Part shown: positions 24,083 to 32,265 of the stretch, piece by piece
Position numbering within the stretch: position 1 is the stretch's first letter
Layout: every line of letters starts with the position of its first letter
Assembly (NCBI RefSeq): GCF_018129025.1
Contig: NZ_JAAEDI010000009.1
Span: 62,001-126,000 of the forward strand
Length of the DNA: 64,000 bases
Reading direction: 5' to 3'
Source: Neoroseomonas terrae
GTDB taxonomy: Bacteria; Pseudomonadota; Alphaproteobacteria; Acetobacterales; Acetobacteraceae
The notes under the pieces: generated by a model
Seen by the model: the letters and a program-made list of their open reading frames with translations, nothing else
What the model was told of the DNA's origin: nothing
Databases searched by the model: none
Program-made: the position numbers and the translations under genes

Positions 24083-24766
24083 CTAGCGACGGCGGGGTAA
24101 CTCGTTCTCTGGCCGTGCGCCGCTGATGTTCGTGCCGGCGATGTCATCGACCGCACGGCTGGCCATGGTGCCGGGCGGATTGCCCGGCGCACCATCCGGG
24201 GGCGACCCGGAAACGGCCATCTCACGATCGACGTAGCCGCTCCACCCCGCTGCCCGATAGTCGGACTCCCGCGTCACGGTGTTCACGGGGGCATGGGACG
24301 CAAGAATGTCTGCCGCACGCGCAATCCGCGCGGCCTCTGCCCGGACGGTGACGATGGTACCGCCGCGGCTTACGCCTTCTGCATACACATGCGCCTCACG
24401 CTCATCGACGCCAGAGCCAGTCAATGAACCGATGATCCCGCCGGTCGCCCCGCCAGCGGCGGCGCCGGCCAGAGCCGTCGCAAGCCATCCCGCTGCGACC
24501 AGGGGCCCGATGCCAGGGATGGCCATTACCCCAATCCCGGCTAGGAGGCCCGCGCCGCCCCCGATAACCCCGCCGACAGATGCGCCGACGCCTGCTCCGC
24601 TCGTGCCATCATCCACGACTTCCGTGGTGCCTACGCTTTCGGGGCGTTTCGCGACGATGCTGACCTCGTTTGCAGTGAAGCCCGCGGCTTCCAGATCGCG
24701 AACCGCGGCGGTAGCCGCCGCATGAGTGTCAAACAGCCAAGTCCGGGTTTGCATAGGCATGACCAA
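24083..24766 (-). CDS. general-stress-protein-17M-like (YflT domain) glycine-zipper protein
   Basis: 227 aa. The N-terminal domain (TRTWLFDTHAAATAAVRDLE, EAAGFTANEVSIVAKR) is the YflT/17M general stress fold. A glycine/alanine-rich membrane-inserting zipper follows at about 58-120, then a short domain with VSRGGTIVTVRAEAARIARA that resembles the repeat found in such proteins. The tail is disordered. Either ATG 24766 or the internal Met5 may be used. It opens a run of stress-type genes (24-30.5 kb). Exact function is unknown for the family. Confidence 0.75.
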   Translation of the reverse strand: MVMPMQTRTWLFDTHAAATAAVRDLEAAGFTANEVSIVAKRPESVGTTEVVDDGTSGAGVGASVGGVIGGGAGLLAGIGVMAIPGIGPLVAAGWLATALAGAAAGGATGGIIGSLTGSGVDEREAHVYAEGVSRGGTIVTVRAEAARIARAADILASHAPVNTVTRESDYRAAGWSGYVDREMAVSGSPPDGAPGNPPGTMASRAVDDIAGTNISGARPENELPRRR

Positions 24767-24823
24767 TCCCTTGCGTTGCCGACGCAGCGCGATGGCGGCG
24801 TCGGTCTGTTTCGTGTTCGGCGA

Positions 24824-25315
24824 TCAGCGAGCGGGTGGCGTTGCTGCCCGCGGCGTACCACCCGGCTGCGCCGGGGCCGGCGTGGACGGCGCGACGGTCG
24901 CGGGCGGCGCGGTCGTACCGCCGCTTGCAAGCGCGATCCTTCCACGGAAGTCCATCGCCAGTTCTACTGCCGCTCCATTCCGCATCCCGCGGCCGCGCCA
25001 GATCCCTGCATCATCTTTGCGGAGGCCATCTATGCCAGTGAACCCGGCTGCTTCGAACCGTCCGCGCGCTTGGCCTTCAGTGAAGCTGTTTGCGCCCTGC
25101 TCCAGTGCCGACAGCGCGACGATCTCGGGCCGGTCATCGGTCCGTTCCGCACGGCCGTCCGTCGCGCGTTCGTTGCCGCGAGATGGAGCCGCTGCAGGCG
25201 GCGCGGACGGGGACACTGTGGAGGGCGTTGTCGGCGCCGGGGAAGTTTGAGCGAGCGTTGGGCTTGCGAGAGCCGCCGAGCCCAACAGAGCGCTGGCTAG
25301 GAGAGTGGCACGCAT
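24824..25315 (-). CDS. secreted PepSY-like domain protein
   Basis: 163 aa. A clean signal peptide (MRATLLASALLGSAALASPT-LAQ) is followed by a Pro/Ser/Thr-rich linker and a compact domain: ANSFTEGQARGRFEAAGFTG, then LRKDDAGIWRGRGMRNGAAV, then DFRGRI. This is the small periplasmic PepSY-like pattern of alphaproteobacteria. A second Pro/Ala/Thr-rich stretch closes the protein. It is likely periplasmic; no binding partner can be named. Confidence 0.7.
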   Translation of the reverse strand: MRATLLASALLGSAALASPTLAQTSPAPTTPSTVSPSAPPAAAPSRGNERATDGRAERTDDRPEIVALSALEQGANSFTEGQARGRFEAAGFTGIDGLRKDDAGIWRGRGMRNGAAVELAMDFRGRIALASGGTTAPPATVAPSTPAPAQPGGTPRAATPPAR

Positions 25316-25475
25316 GGCATTTCTTCCCTGCTTGAGGAAATGCCGACAGTGCTCGACGGCGGGAGGCCTTCAGCAACTGTCGGTCGAAGCGCGAACGCCA
25401 ACGATTAGCGACAGGTTGCGCGCTCGAGCAGCGGGGGTCCCTTGCTCGGCGCCGTTCCTTCCTGGCCTTTTCAAC

Positions 25476-25502
25476 GGAAACGTTCAGCCACACTGCGACG
25501 TT
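25476..25502 (+). promoter_or_regulatory. candidate EcfG-like stress promoter
   Basis: GGAAA, 18 bp, CGTT, ending 28 bp before the 60-aa gene at 25531. The -35 box has one mismatch to GGAAC and the spacer is one longer than usual. Suggestive only. Confidence 0.3.
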
Positions 25503-25530
25503 ACGGGGCTAACCTTGAGGGAGAGCCGCC

Positions 25531-25713
25531 ATGCCCGCTAAGCGCGAGCTGATCGATACCGGCAGCCAGAAGCGCTATGTGCGCCGCGACGACAAAGGGC
25601 GCTTCAAGGAAGTCGACGATGTTGGCCGCTCTCTCTCAGCCGACCGCCGGAAGAAAGCAAAGACGGTCGCGAAGCCTGGCCAGGGCGATAAGGGTGATCG
25701 CAAGGTCCACTAG
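25531..25713 (+). CDS. conserved 60-aa basic protein (RRDDKGRF family)
   Basis: MPAKRELIDTGSQKRYVRRD followed by DKGRFKEVDDVGRSLSADRR and a lysine-rich tail. This short, very polar protein is widely conserved in alphaproteobacteria with these same blocks, without known function. The site GGGAGAG lies seven bases before the ATG. Candidate stress promoter upstream. Could bind nucleic acid given its charge, but that is a guess. Confidence 0.8.
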   Translation: MPAKRELIDTGSQKRYVRRDDKGRFKEVDDVGRSLSADRRKKAKTVAKPGQGDKGDRKVH

Positions 25714-25718
25714 GTCCC

Positions 25719-26180
25719 TCAGGGGCGCCGCAACGTGTCCTGGTGCGCGTGTGGCTGCGGATGGCCCCCCGGTCCGAAGGTACCGCTCGTCGATCTCCGC
25801 GATGATGGCGGCGCCCTTCTCCTGCCAACCAACCGCACCAGCGCGTCGATCTTCGCCTCCATGCGATCATCGTTCTCCTTTGAGGAGGGAGAGCCGATGT
25901 ACAGAAAGTAGGCGAGGCCGACGACCTGCCACAGCAATTGCAGAAACTCAGACTGCCAGTTCTCGAAGGTGTCCCGAGCCATCTCAACGAGATAGCCATT
26001 GATGTCAGGCGACGCGCCGTGTTGCGCCTGGTCGTTCAGGTAGGCCTTCCATCCGAACCACCAGTGCAGCCCGAAGGACACGAGGAAGAACGCCAGGGTG
26101 ATCCATGCATAGGCGTAGCGTTTGAACCAGCCGCTCGGCGTCGTCGCAGGACCGACCGTGCTTTCGTCGCGACCGCTCAT
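25719..26180 (-). CDS. DUF6766-like two-TM membrane protein
   Basis: 153 aa. Residues 23-46 are a membrane helix (AYAWITLAFFLVSFGLHWWF), followed by the family block GYLVEMARDTFENWQSEFLQ and a second helix. The end of the family homology (DDRMEAKIDALVRLVG) is followed in this frame by Arg/Ser/Pro-rich sequence, whereas a neighbouring frame continues with WQEKGAAIIAEIDERYLR, which looks like the proper C-terminus. A frameshift near 25830 is therefore likely. Stress-associated context. Confidence 0.65.
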   Translation of the reverse strand: MSGRDESTVGPATTPSGWFKRYAYAWITLAFFLVSFGLHWWFGWKAYLNDQAQHGASPDINGYLVEMARDTFENWQSEFLQLLWQVVGLAYFLYIGSPSSKENDDRMEAKIDALVRLVGRRRAPPSSRRSTSGTFGPGGHPQPHAHQDTLRRP

Positions 26181-26224
26181 CTTGGCGCTCCTAAGCCCGG
26201 CGAGACCTGTTCCTCTAGCGACAA

Positions 26225-26251
26225 AACGCTCCCGCGCCGCGGGGGTTTTCC
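26225..26251 (-). promoter_or_regulatory. candidate EcfG-like stress promoter (leftward)
   Basis: On the minus strand GGAAA, 18 bp, CGTT, the same arrangement as at 25476, 45 bp before the DUF6766-like gene. Low information content. Confidence 0.25.
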
Positions 26252-26385
26252 CCCTGCGGCATCAGCAACTCGGCCCTGTCGGCACCCGTCTTATGCACCG
26301 GGTGAAACGACGGGATCGTGTGTCAGCTTTGGCGCCAGCAGACAGGGGCGAAGCAGCCACAAAACATCAGCGCCCGACACGCGCC

Positions 26386-27561
26386 TTAGCCGTGCGGCCG
26401 CATCACCACCTTGATGCAACCGTCCTTCTTGTCCCGGAAAGTGTCATACATCTCAGGACCGTCATCGAGTGACGCCAAGCGGTGCGTGATGATGACCGAA
26501 GGATCGAGCTCGCCCCTTTCGATGCGATCGAGCAGGGGCTTCATGTACCGCAACATGTGGGTCTGCCCGGTCCGCAGGATGAGACCTTTGTTCATGAGGG
26601 CGCCAAACGCCACTGGCACCGAGCCCATGTAAACGCCCGGGACCGACAGGACCGTCCCTGGGCGACAGGCAAGGATCGCTGCATTCAAGGCGAACGGTCG
26701 TTCGACTGACGCCGTGTGCGAGGCCACAAACGATGCCGCCTTCTGCATCATTGTTTGCTGGCCATGGCTTTCCATTCCGACTGCCTCGATGACAGCGTCA
26801 GGGCCTAAGCCCCGAGTGAGCTGGAGGATCCGCTCCTGCACCTCCTCCTCGCCGTCGTCGATCGTCTCCGCACCCAGCTTACGCGCGAGCGCTAGGCGCT
26901 CCGGCACCGCGTCGATCGCGATGACCCGTTCTGCGCCCAGAAGGAACGCTGACATGATAGCGAAGAGACCCACGGGGCCGCAGCCAAAAACGACGATGAT
27001 GTTACCCGGCTGGATGTCGCAATTTTCGGCCGCCATGTAGCCCGTGGGCAGGATGTCTGACAGGAACAGCAATTGATCGTCCGGGACACCCGCCGGTACC
27101 TTTAGCGGCCCGACATCAGCAAACGGGACACGAAGATATTCCGCCTGGCCGCCGCTGTAGCCACCCGTAAGGTGGCTGTAACCGAACATGCCCGCCGTCG
27201 GATAGCCCAGTGACTGCGCCTGCTCGCTGGCGTTCGGGTTGGTCGTTTCACACAACGACCACTGCCCGGCCTGGCAGTACCGGCATGCACCGCAGCAGAT
27301 GGTGAAGGGCACAATCACCCGATCGCCGGGCTTGAGCTTCTTGTTGTCGCGGCCGACCTCGACGACCTCGCCCATGCACTCGTGGCCGAGGATATCGCCA
27401 CTCTCCATCCGCGGAACGAAGCCGCCGTACAAGTGGAGGTCCGAGCCGCAGATGGCGCAGGAGGTCACTCGGATGATCGCATCGCGGCCGTCCTTGATCT
27501 CGGGGTCGGGGACGGTCTCGCAGCGGATGTCGCCGCGCCCGTGCCAAGTGAGGGCCTTCAT
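26386..27561 (-). CDS. zinc-dependent alcohol dehydrogenase (formaldehyde dehydrogenase-like)
   Basis: 391 aa medium-chain dehydrogenase. Catalytic zinc ligands lie in CAICGSDLH (Cys38) and GHECMG; structural-zinc cysteines are in CCGACRYCQAGQWSLC (about 96-111). The Rossmann motif is VFGCGPVGL (about 190). The N-terminal WHGRGDIRCETVPDP and a long insertion (SLGYPTAGMFGYSHLTGGYS) are typical of the glutathione-independent formaldehyde dehydrogenase-like subgroup that detoxifies aldehydes or interconverts alcohols. It overlaps the upstream membrane-protein gene by four bases (ATGA). Confidence 0.9.
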   Translation of the reverse strand: MKALTWHGRGDIRCETVPDPEIKDGRDAIIRVTSCAICGSDLHLYGGFVPRMESGDILGHECMGEVVEVGRDNKKLKPGDRVIVPFTICCGACRYCQAGQWSLCETTNPNASEQAQSLGYPTAGMFGYSHLTGGYSGGQAEYLRVPFADVGPLKVPAGVPDDQLLFLSDILPTGYMAAENCDIQPGNIIVVFGCGPVGLFAIMSAFLLGAERVIAIDAVPERLALARKLGAETIDDGEEEVQERILQLTRGLGPDAVIEAVGMESHGQQTMMQKAASFVASHTASVERPFALNAAILACRPGTVLSVPGVYMGSVPVAFGALMNKGLILRTGQTHMLRYMKPLLDRIERGELDPSVIITHRLASLDDGPEMYDTFRDKKDGCIKVVMRPHG

Positions 27562-28355
27562 GAGGAGACTCCTACCCGCCGCGTGACGGCGCGCTGCACG
27601 GCCATGTCACGATCCCCCTGAACTGCGCCGAGTACCGCCGCCGCGGCACCGATCAACAGCGTGGCAAACATCCAGAAGGCCGAAATGGCGGCGGCCGTCG
27701 CGGCGGCGTCGGCAGCCTCGCGGGCCCGCTGCTCGGCCTGCTGGGCCGCCTCTCGTGCCTGCCGTTCATAGGCGGTGATGCGCTGATCGGCCTCGGCGGT
27801 AGAGATCCCGGCTTCCGCCGCGGTCAGGGCCGCCAGGCGATCCCGCTGGCCGGCAGCGAAGGAACCATCGGCCACGCGACGTCCGACGATAGCGGTGATC
27901 TCGGCGGCGCGCTGCTCTGTGGTCATGGTGCCGACGTCATTGGGAGCCGATAGCGCGGAACGGACCCGCTGCGTCAGCGCATTGGGATCGACCTGCTGGG
28001 TCGCCGCGCCGGCGGCGGCCCCGGCACCCCGCAGCGCGCCGCCGAGGATGTTGCCCGCCGCATTCGTCGCGACGGTCGCCGAACCGGCGGCGGCCATGCC
28101 TGCAAGCAGCGCGGAGACGGCAACGGCAACGCCCCACACGCCCAGGCCATGCAGCGCGCTGTCCCGGCGATCGGTGTTCCCGGACACCCGTTCGTCGCTT
28201 CGGCCGTTCTCGTATGGACGTCCTGATTGAACTTCGGCCTGTTGATTGTCCGGCTGAGCGTCGAGTGGATGGCCGGTCTGCTTCGAGGCCTTGCGGCCCT
28301 CTCGTCCAACGGGCGAGCGCCGCGGCGCGGAGATTTGTCCCGTGCGGCATTGCAA
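27558..28355 (-). CDS. two-TM membrane protein with coiled-coil, upstream of the dehydrogenase
   Basis: 265 aa as an open frame. The first ~60 residues are polar and may not be translated; the start is uncertain. A membrane helix (VWGVAVAVSALLAGMAAA, about 73-91), a long Ala/Gln/Glu-rich helical region (AAEAGISTAEADQRITAYER and QAREAAQQAEQRAREAADAA) and a second membrane helix near the C-terminus are clear. Proteins of this plan are found in rhizobia, sometimes loosely named PhnA-like. Coupled to the dehydrogenase by ATGA overlap. Role unknown. Confidence 0.6.
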   Translation of the reverse strand: MQCRTGQISAPRRSPVGREGRKASKQTGHPLDAQPDNQQAEVQSGRPYENGRSDERVSGNTDRRDSALHGLGVWGVAVAVSALLAGMAAAGSATVATNAAGNILGGALRGAGAAAGAATQQVDPNALTQRVRSALSAPNDVGTMTTEQRAAEITAIVGRRVADGSFAAGQRDRLAALTAAEAGISTAEADQRITAYERQAREAAQQAEQRAREAADAAATAAAISAFWMFATLLIGAAAAVLGAVQGDRDMAVQRAVTRRVGVSS

Positions 28356-28378
28356 CCCGGCTCACGTAAAGAGCCGTT
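28352..28378 (+). promoter_or_regulatory. candidate EcfG-like stress promoter
   Basis: GCAAC, 18 bp, CGTT, 31 bp before the GTG start of the broken iron-permease gene. Part of a divergent region with the 28355 leftward gene. Confidence 0.3.
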
Positions 28379-28409
28379 TCCTTCGCCCCGGCCGCACAAG
28401 GAGGTTCCC

Positions 28410-28759
28410 GTGTCAGCTTTGACGCAGCCCGACGCTACTGGTTCGGATCGCGCGGCAAGGTCGGAGCAGCCCACAAAGCGCCACGTGTTCACACGGCGCG
28501 CGACCTGGGCCTGGTGCCAGGCGGGCAGCGCCAAGACCGTTGCCCTGGGGCTCTTCGCCGTGATCGTCCCTGGCAGGTGGGGACTTACACCGGCACCAGC
28601 ATCGTGACCTTTCCGACAGTCTTCTTGATCCAGTCGTCGCAGAACCGGGAAACCCCGACGCTACAGGTCAAGCGCGATGGGTTGATCCGCGCGACTGAAG
28701 GTGCCCGGACCGCCCGAATGAACCTGGAGGAGCGCTGCGAGAGGAGGTTCGAGACGTGA
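28410..28759 (+). pseudogene. low-affinity iron permease (Fet4-like), deleted and frameshifted
   Basis: An ideal ribosome site (AAGGAGG, 5 bp) precedes GTG 28410. The first frame gives FTRRATWAWCQAGSAKTVAL and GLFAVIV, the first membrane helix of small bacterial low-affinity Fe permeases, then runs out at 28607. From about 28578 the next frame gives GTYTGTSIVTFPTVFLIQSS, QNRETPTLQVKRDGLIRATE and ends at 28759, which is the family's second helix and conserved QNRD-x-LQ-K-DELIRA block. About 15-20 residues between the helices (normally WAVTGP...W) are missing. So the gene is inactivated. Confidence 0.7.
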
Positions 28760-28915
28760 GTGGAGACTTGCTCTGAAACGGCTATGCCTGAGAGCTTCAC
28801 CGCACCCGCTCACCAGTCTTGCCGGGGTCGTGTCCCCGCGGCCGAGGAACCTTTTGCCCTTGCGGACGCTTCTGTCGCTGTCCGGTGCCCGCTGCGCGGG
28901 CCGGAGGAGAGGCGC

Positions 28916-29413
28916 ATGGCGACGACCAAGGCCGACTATTTGGCTCAATGGCTCCGCGATGCCCACGCGATGGAGGAGCAGGCGGAGCAAATGCTCGGCT
29001 CCACGGCGGAGCGCGTGGAGGCGTACCCGGAGCTTCGGCAACGCCTGCTGCAACACCAGACCGAGACGCGAGACCAAGCGCGCCTCATTCAGAGCTGCCT
29101 CGCTCGATACGAGACGAGCAACTCCGCCCTCAAGGACATGGCGGGCAAGGCGACCGCCTTAGCTCAAAGCGTCAGCGGCCTGTTCGTCTCCGACGAGGTG
29201 GTGAAAGGGCTCATGGCCGGGATCACCTTCGAACATATGGAGGTGGCCGCCTACTCCATCATCGTCGCCGCCGCCCGCCGGCTCGGTGACAACGAAACCG
29301 TCGAGATCTGTTCCAGGATCCTGCTGGAGGAAGACGAAATGGCGGCCTGGCTCGAAGAGAAGGCGCCGGAGATCGTCGAGCAGTTCCTCGCTGCTGAAGC
29401 CACCTCTGCATAG
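28916..29413 (+). CDS. ferritin-like DUF892 (YciE/YciF family) protein 1
   Basis: 165 aa four-helix bundle. ATG 28916 has GGAGGAG seven bases upstream. Carboxylate/His positions expected for the bundle are seen in HAMEEQAEQML (helix 1), HQTETRDQARL (helix 2), GITFEHMEVAAY (helix 3) and LEEDEMAAWLEE (helix 4). YciE/F proteins are induced by osmotic and general stress; iron binding is presumed. It lies 52 bp upstream of a second DUF892 gene. GGAAC at 28846 with CGCT 16 bp later is a possible EcfG promoter. Confidence 0.85.
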   Translation: MATTKADYLAQWLRDAHAMEEQAEQMLGSTAERVEAYPELRQRLLQHQTETRDQARLIQSCLARYETSNSALKDMAGKATALAQSVSGLFVSDEVVKGLMAGITFEHMEVAAYSIIVAAARRLGDNETVEICSRILLEEDEMAAWLEEKAPEIVEQFLAAEATSA

Positions 29414-29465
29414 CTCTCCGCTCACACCGCGTGACCACCTTTCCACCCTCAATGGAGACGCCACC

Positions 29466-29978
29466 ATGGCTAAGACTAAGACGATGGATGACCTGTTCCT
29501 CGATACGCTGAAGGACATCTACTACGCCGAGAAGCGCATCCTCCGCGCACTCCCGAAGATGGCTCGGGCGGCGGAAGCCCCGGAACTGAAGGAAGCCTTC
29601 CTGAAGCATCGCGACGAGACGCAGGGGCAGATCGACCGGCTCGTGCAGGTGTTCGAGGCGATCGGAAAGCCCGCCCGCGGCAAAACCTGCGATGCCATCG
29701 AGGGCATCGTCGCCGAGGGCGAAGAGATCATGGAGGAGTACGCCGGCACGCCGGCGCTGGACGCCGGCCTGATCGCCGCCGCGCAGGCGGTCGAGCACTA
29801 CGAGATCACCCGCTATGGCACGCTGAAGGCCTGGGCGATGGAGTTGGGGCAGCCTGAAGCGGCGGCGCTGCTCGACGAGACGCTCCAGGAGGAAACCAAG
29901 ACGGACAAGGATCTGAGCGCCCTCGCGAAGAACGGTGCGAACCGGCGGGCGCAGGACATGAAGAAGGCCACTGCTTGA
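29466..29978 (+). CDS. ferritin-like DUF892 (YciE/YciF family) protein 2
   Basis: 170 aa. MDDLFLDTLKDIYYAEKRIL is the classic DUF892 start, followed by FLKHRDETQGQIDRLVQVFE, and AQAVEHYEITRYGTLKAWAM with the metal-ligand E-H-Y-E pattern. GGAGACG lies upstream of the ATG. More typical of the family than its neighbour 1, so the pair are diverged homologues rather than a recent duplicate. A strong hairpin follows. Stress-response role is inferred from family and context. Confidence 0.92.
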   Translation: MAKTKTMDDLFLDTLKDIYYAEKRILRALPKMARAAEAPELKEAFLKHRDETQGQIDRLVQVFEAIGKPARGKTCDAIEGIVAEGEEIMEEYAGTPALDAGLIAAAQAVEHYEITRYGTLKAWAMELGQPEAAALLDETLQEETKTDKDLSALAKNGANRRAQDMKKATA

Positions 29979-29991
29979 TTGAAGACGATGC

Positions 29992-30015
29992 GCGGGGAGG
30001 AGGCTTCCTCCCCGC
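29992..30015 (+). terminator. hairpin terminator after the DUF892 pair
   Basis: GCGGGGAGGA pairs perfectly with TCCTCCCCGC (ten pairs, GGCT loop) 13 bp past the stop. Only TTCTG follows, so the T tract is weak. Confidence 0.65.
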
Positions 30016-30038
30016 TTCTGAACCCGTAAGCTGCTGCC

Positions 30039-30551
30039 ATGAACGCATCGCCTAAGACCATCTCGCCTGCTATCCCGTCGGACATTGCAGACATGGCGTA
30101 CGAGGTGCTGAAAGCAGCCTGTGACCGCAACCTGCGGGTTGCGACCGCCGAGAGCTGCACGGGCGGACTGCTCGCAGCCCTGCTGACGGACATTGAGGGG
30201 TGCTCGCACGCCTTCGAGCGGGGCTTCGTCTCATACACCGATGAGGCCAAGGCTGAGATGCTGGAGATACCCCCGGATCTTTTGAACCGGGTCGGCGCCG
30301 TCTCGAGAGAGGTAGCGGAGGCAATGGTCTTCGGCGCCCTTGCCCGGTCGCACGCCGATATCGCGCTGTCGATAACCGGCTACACCGACGACAGCGGTGA
30401 CGGGGAGCCAGGCCTTGTGTTCTTTGGCATCGGCCGATTTGGCGGTCCGATAGCCGTGGAGGAACGACGCTTTGGCGACATCGGGCGGGGCGCAGTTCGC
30501 ATTGCCTGTCTATCGACCGCGCTGCAGCTGATTCACCGTAGAATGGAATAG
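30039..30551 (+). CDS. CinA C-terminal domain (NMN amidohydrolase-like) protein
   Basis: 170 aa stand-alone CinA-C/PncC-type domain. AESCTGG (37-43) is the conserved nucleophile region; the family then normally has ITG(V/I)AGP, but here it reads ITGYTDDSGDGEPGLVFFGI, so the AGP loop is replaced by an acidic one. PncC enzymes deamidate nicotinamide mononucleotide in NAD recycling; activity of this divergent copy is uncertain. Stand-alone CinA-C proteins are frequent in stress-gene islands with DUF892 genes, as here. Confidence 0.82.
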   Translation: MNASPKTISPAIPSDIADMAYEVLKAACDRNLRVATAESCTGGLLAALLTDIEGCSHAFERGFVSYTDEAKAEMLEIPPDLLNRVGAVSREVAEAMVFGALARSHADIALSITGYTDDSGDGEPGLVFFGIGRFGGPIAVEERRFGDIGRGAVRIACLSTALQLIHRRME

Positions 30552-30754
30552 GACCAGCGGTTACGGGCGCCGGCCAGGACTGTTCAAGGGCCATGCCGGG
30601 GCGGCGTACCTGTGAATACCTTCATGCCCGGAAATCTTCCTGTAACACCCCGACACGCGCGACCCGTTTGGTCGGTCTTGCAGGGGAATGGAACCGAAGG
30701 CACAATGATTCTTTGGGATGGCATGGCTTGCAGGGGGATTGTGGATCGGGCGAC

Positions 30755-30962
30755 GACCGCCGCGGTTACAGCGATTGAAGACTGTTGTGTACGGCCCGTA
30801 TTCCGGAGGCAGGGCATGCCACCGGCACCCTTCGCGCAGCCGATGGACGATGCCGCTGATCACCCGCCGGTCGTCCACGCACCGCGGTCCGGTGTGGACC
30901 GGCGGTAGATGCGGCGCGATCGCCGCCCACGGCGCGTCGTTCAGCCAGAACAGACGCCACAC
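30755..30962 (-). mobile_element. IS5-family transposase remnant (N-terminal)
   Basis: From ATG 30962 the minus strand encodes MWRLFWLNDAPWAAIAPHLP and then CVDDRRVISGIVHRLREGCR to EYGPYTTVFNRCNR, the DUF4096 N-terminal domain of IS5/IS427-type transposases. Similarity stops near 30755 where unrelated sequence begins; the DDE catalytic part is absent. It sits at the boundary between the stress genes and the glycan cluster. Confidence 0.8.
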
Positions 30963-31120
30963 TGTTCATACCCCGCCATTCGGCAGGGTGAATCACCTCT
31001 TCACCTTTGCGTCCAGTCGGTACAGACCCTAGCACGTCCAGCACGACGCGTAGGACACGTTGGTTACTTCACACGATGCGGCTTGATCGGCATACTTCCG
31101 CGGTAACGTGAGGGGCTACA

Positions 31121-31152
31121 ATGACGTCCGAAATAGACCATTGTAGTATAAT
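31121..31152 (+). promoter_or_regulatory. probable promoter of the heptose operon
   Basis: A perfect TATAAT at 31147-31152 stands out in GC-rich DNA, 43 bp before the hddA ATG. The best -35-like match is ATGACG/TGACGT near 31121-31127, with a long spacer (19-20 bp), so the -10 is the main evidence. Confidence 0.45.
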
Positions 31153-31194
31153 GTTGGAATACCCGGCTTTGGTGCGTTGCGCTGAAGCTCCAGC

Positions 31195-32265
31195 ATGAAC
31201 ACTTCGGTATCGGAACGGGGCCGACGCGTGTCGGCCGGTGCCTCAGTCCGAGCCCGCGCGCCGCTACGCCTGGGGCTCGCGGGCGGTGGAACCGACGTCT
31301 CGCCCTACGCCGAGCTGTATGGCGGCGCGGTGATGAACGCGACCATCGATCGTTACATCTACGCGAGCGTCGCCATCGCCGAAGACGGCGAAATGCATTT
31401 TGAGAGCCACGACCTAGGTTACGCTGAGACCGTTCCCGCCACGACGCTGCTGCCGCTCGACGGCCCACTCGGCCTCCACAGGGCCACGTGCAACCGCGTC
31501 ATCGCGGATTACTGCGGTGCGCGCCCGATCCCGCTGAGCATCAAGACATTCTCCGAAGCACCCCCGGGATCCGGCCTCGGCTCATCCTCCACCCTCGTCG
31601 TCGCGATGGTCCAGGCGCTGGCCGAACTGCTTCACCTTCCGCTCGGGGAGTATGACGTCGCGCGCCTCGCCTACATGATCGAGCGCGAGGATCTCGGCCT
31701 GGCGGGCGGTCGGCAGGATCAGTTCGCGGCGACCTTCGGGGGCTTCAACTTCATGGAATTCCGCGGGCACGACGACGTCATCGTGAACCCGCTGCGCATC
31801 CGGCGCGATATCATCAACGAGCTCGAATCGCGCACGATCCTCTGCTTCACGGGCGTCAGCCGTGATAGCGCGAGCATCATCGCGGAGCAAGCGAGCAATG
31901 TGCAGCACGGCGAGTCGAAGCCGATAGAGGCGATGCATCGCCTCAAGGATGCGGCGATCGAGATGAAGGATGCGTTGCTCAAGGGCGACCTCGACGGCGT
32001 GACGCGCACGCTCTCGCAGGGCTGGTTGAACAAGCGCGACATGGCGGGCAGTATCAGCAATGCTGGGATCGAGCGTGCTCTCGAGACGGCCCTCCTCCAT
32101 GGTGCATCCGCCGGCAAGGTCTCCGGCGCCGGCGGTGGCGGCTTCATCATGTTCCTGGTGCCGCTCGACCGGCGCCGCGCCGTATGGGATGGGCTGAACG
32201 CGGCCGGCTTCCGACCCGAGACCGTGCGATACACCGCGGAGGGGGCCACCGCATGGCGGGTGTGA
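31195..32265 (+). CDS. hddA: D-glycero-alpha-D-manno-heptose 7-phosphate kinase
   Basis: 356 aa GHMP-superfamily kinase. [20 protein letters not shown] (about 23-42) and the ATP-binding [14 protein letters not shown] (about 123-136) followed by [20 protein letters not shown] and the C-terminal [13 protein letters not shown] are the HddA pattern. It phosphorylates heptose-7-phosphate at C1 (alpha) for the GDP-heptose route. First of four overlapping genes (hddA-gmhA-hddC-gmhB), with a TATAAT box upstream. L-fucose kinase-like relatives share the fold, but the neighbours settle the heptose role. Confidence 0.9.
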   Translation: MNTSVSERGRRVSAGASVRARAPLRLGLAGGGTDVSPYAELYGGAVMNATIDRYIYASVAIAEDGEMHFESHDLGYAETVPATTLLPLDGPLGLHRATCNRVIADYCGARPIPLSIKTFSEAPPGSGLGSSSTLVVAMVQALAELLHLPLGEYDVARLAYMIEREDLGLAGGRQDQFAATFGGFNFMEFRGHDDVIVNPLRIRRDIINELESRTILCFTGVSRDSASIIAEQASNVQHGESKPIEAMHRLKDAAIEMKDALLKGDLDGVTRTLSQGWLNKRDMAGSISNAGIERALETALLHGASAGKVSGAGGGGFIMFLVPLDRRRAVWDGLNAAGFRPETVRYTAEGATAWRV

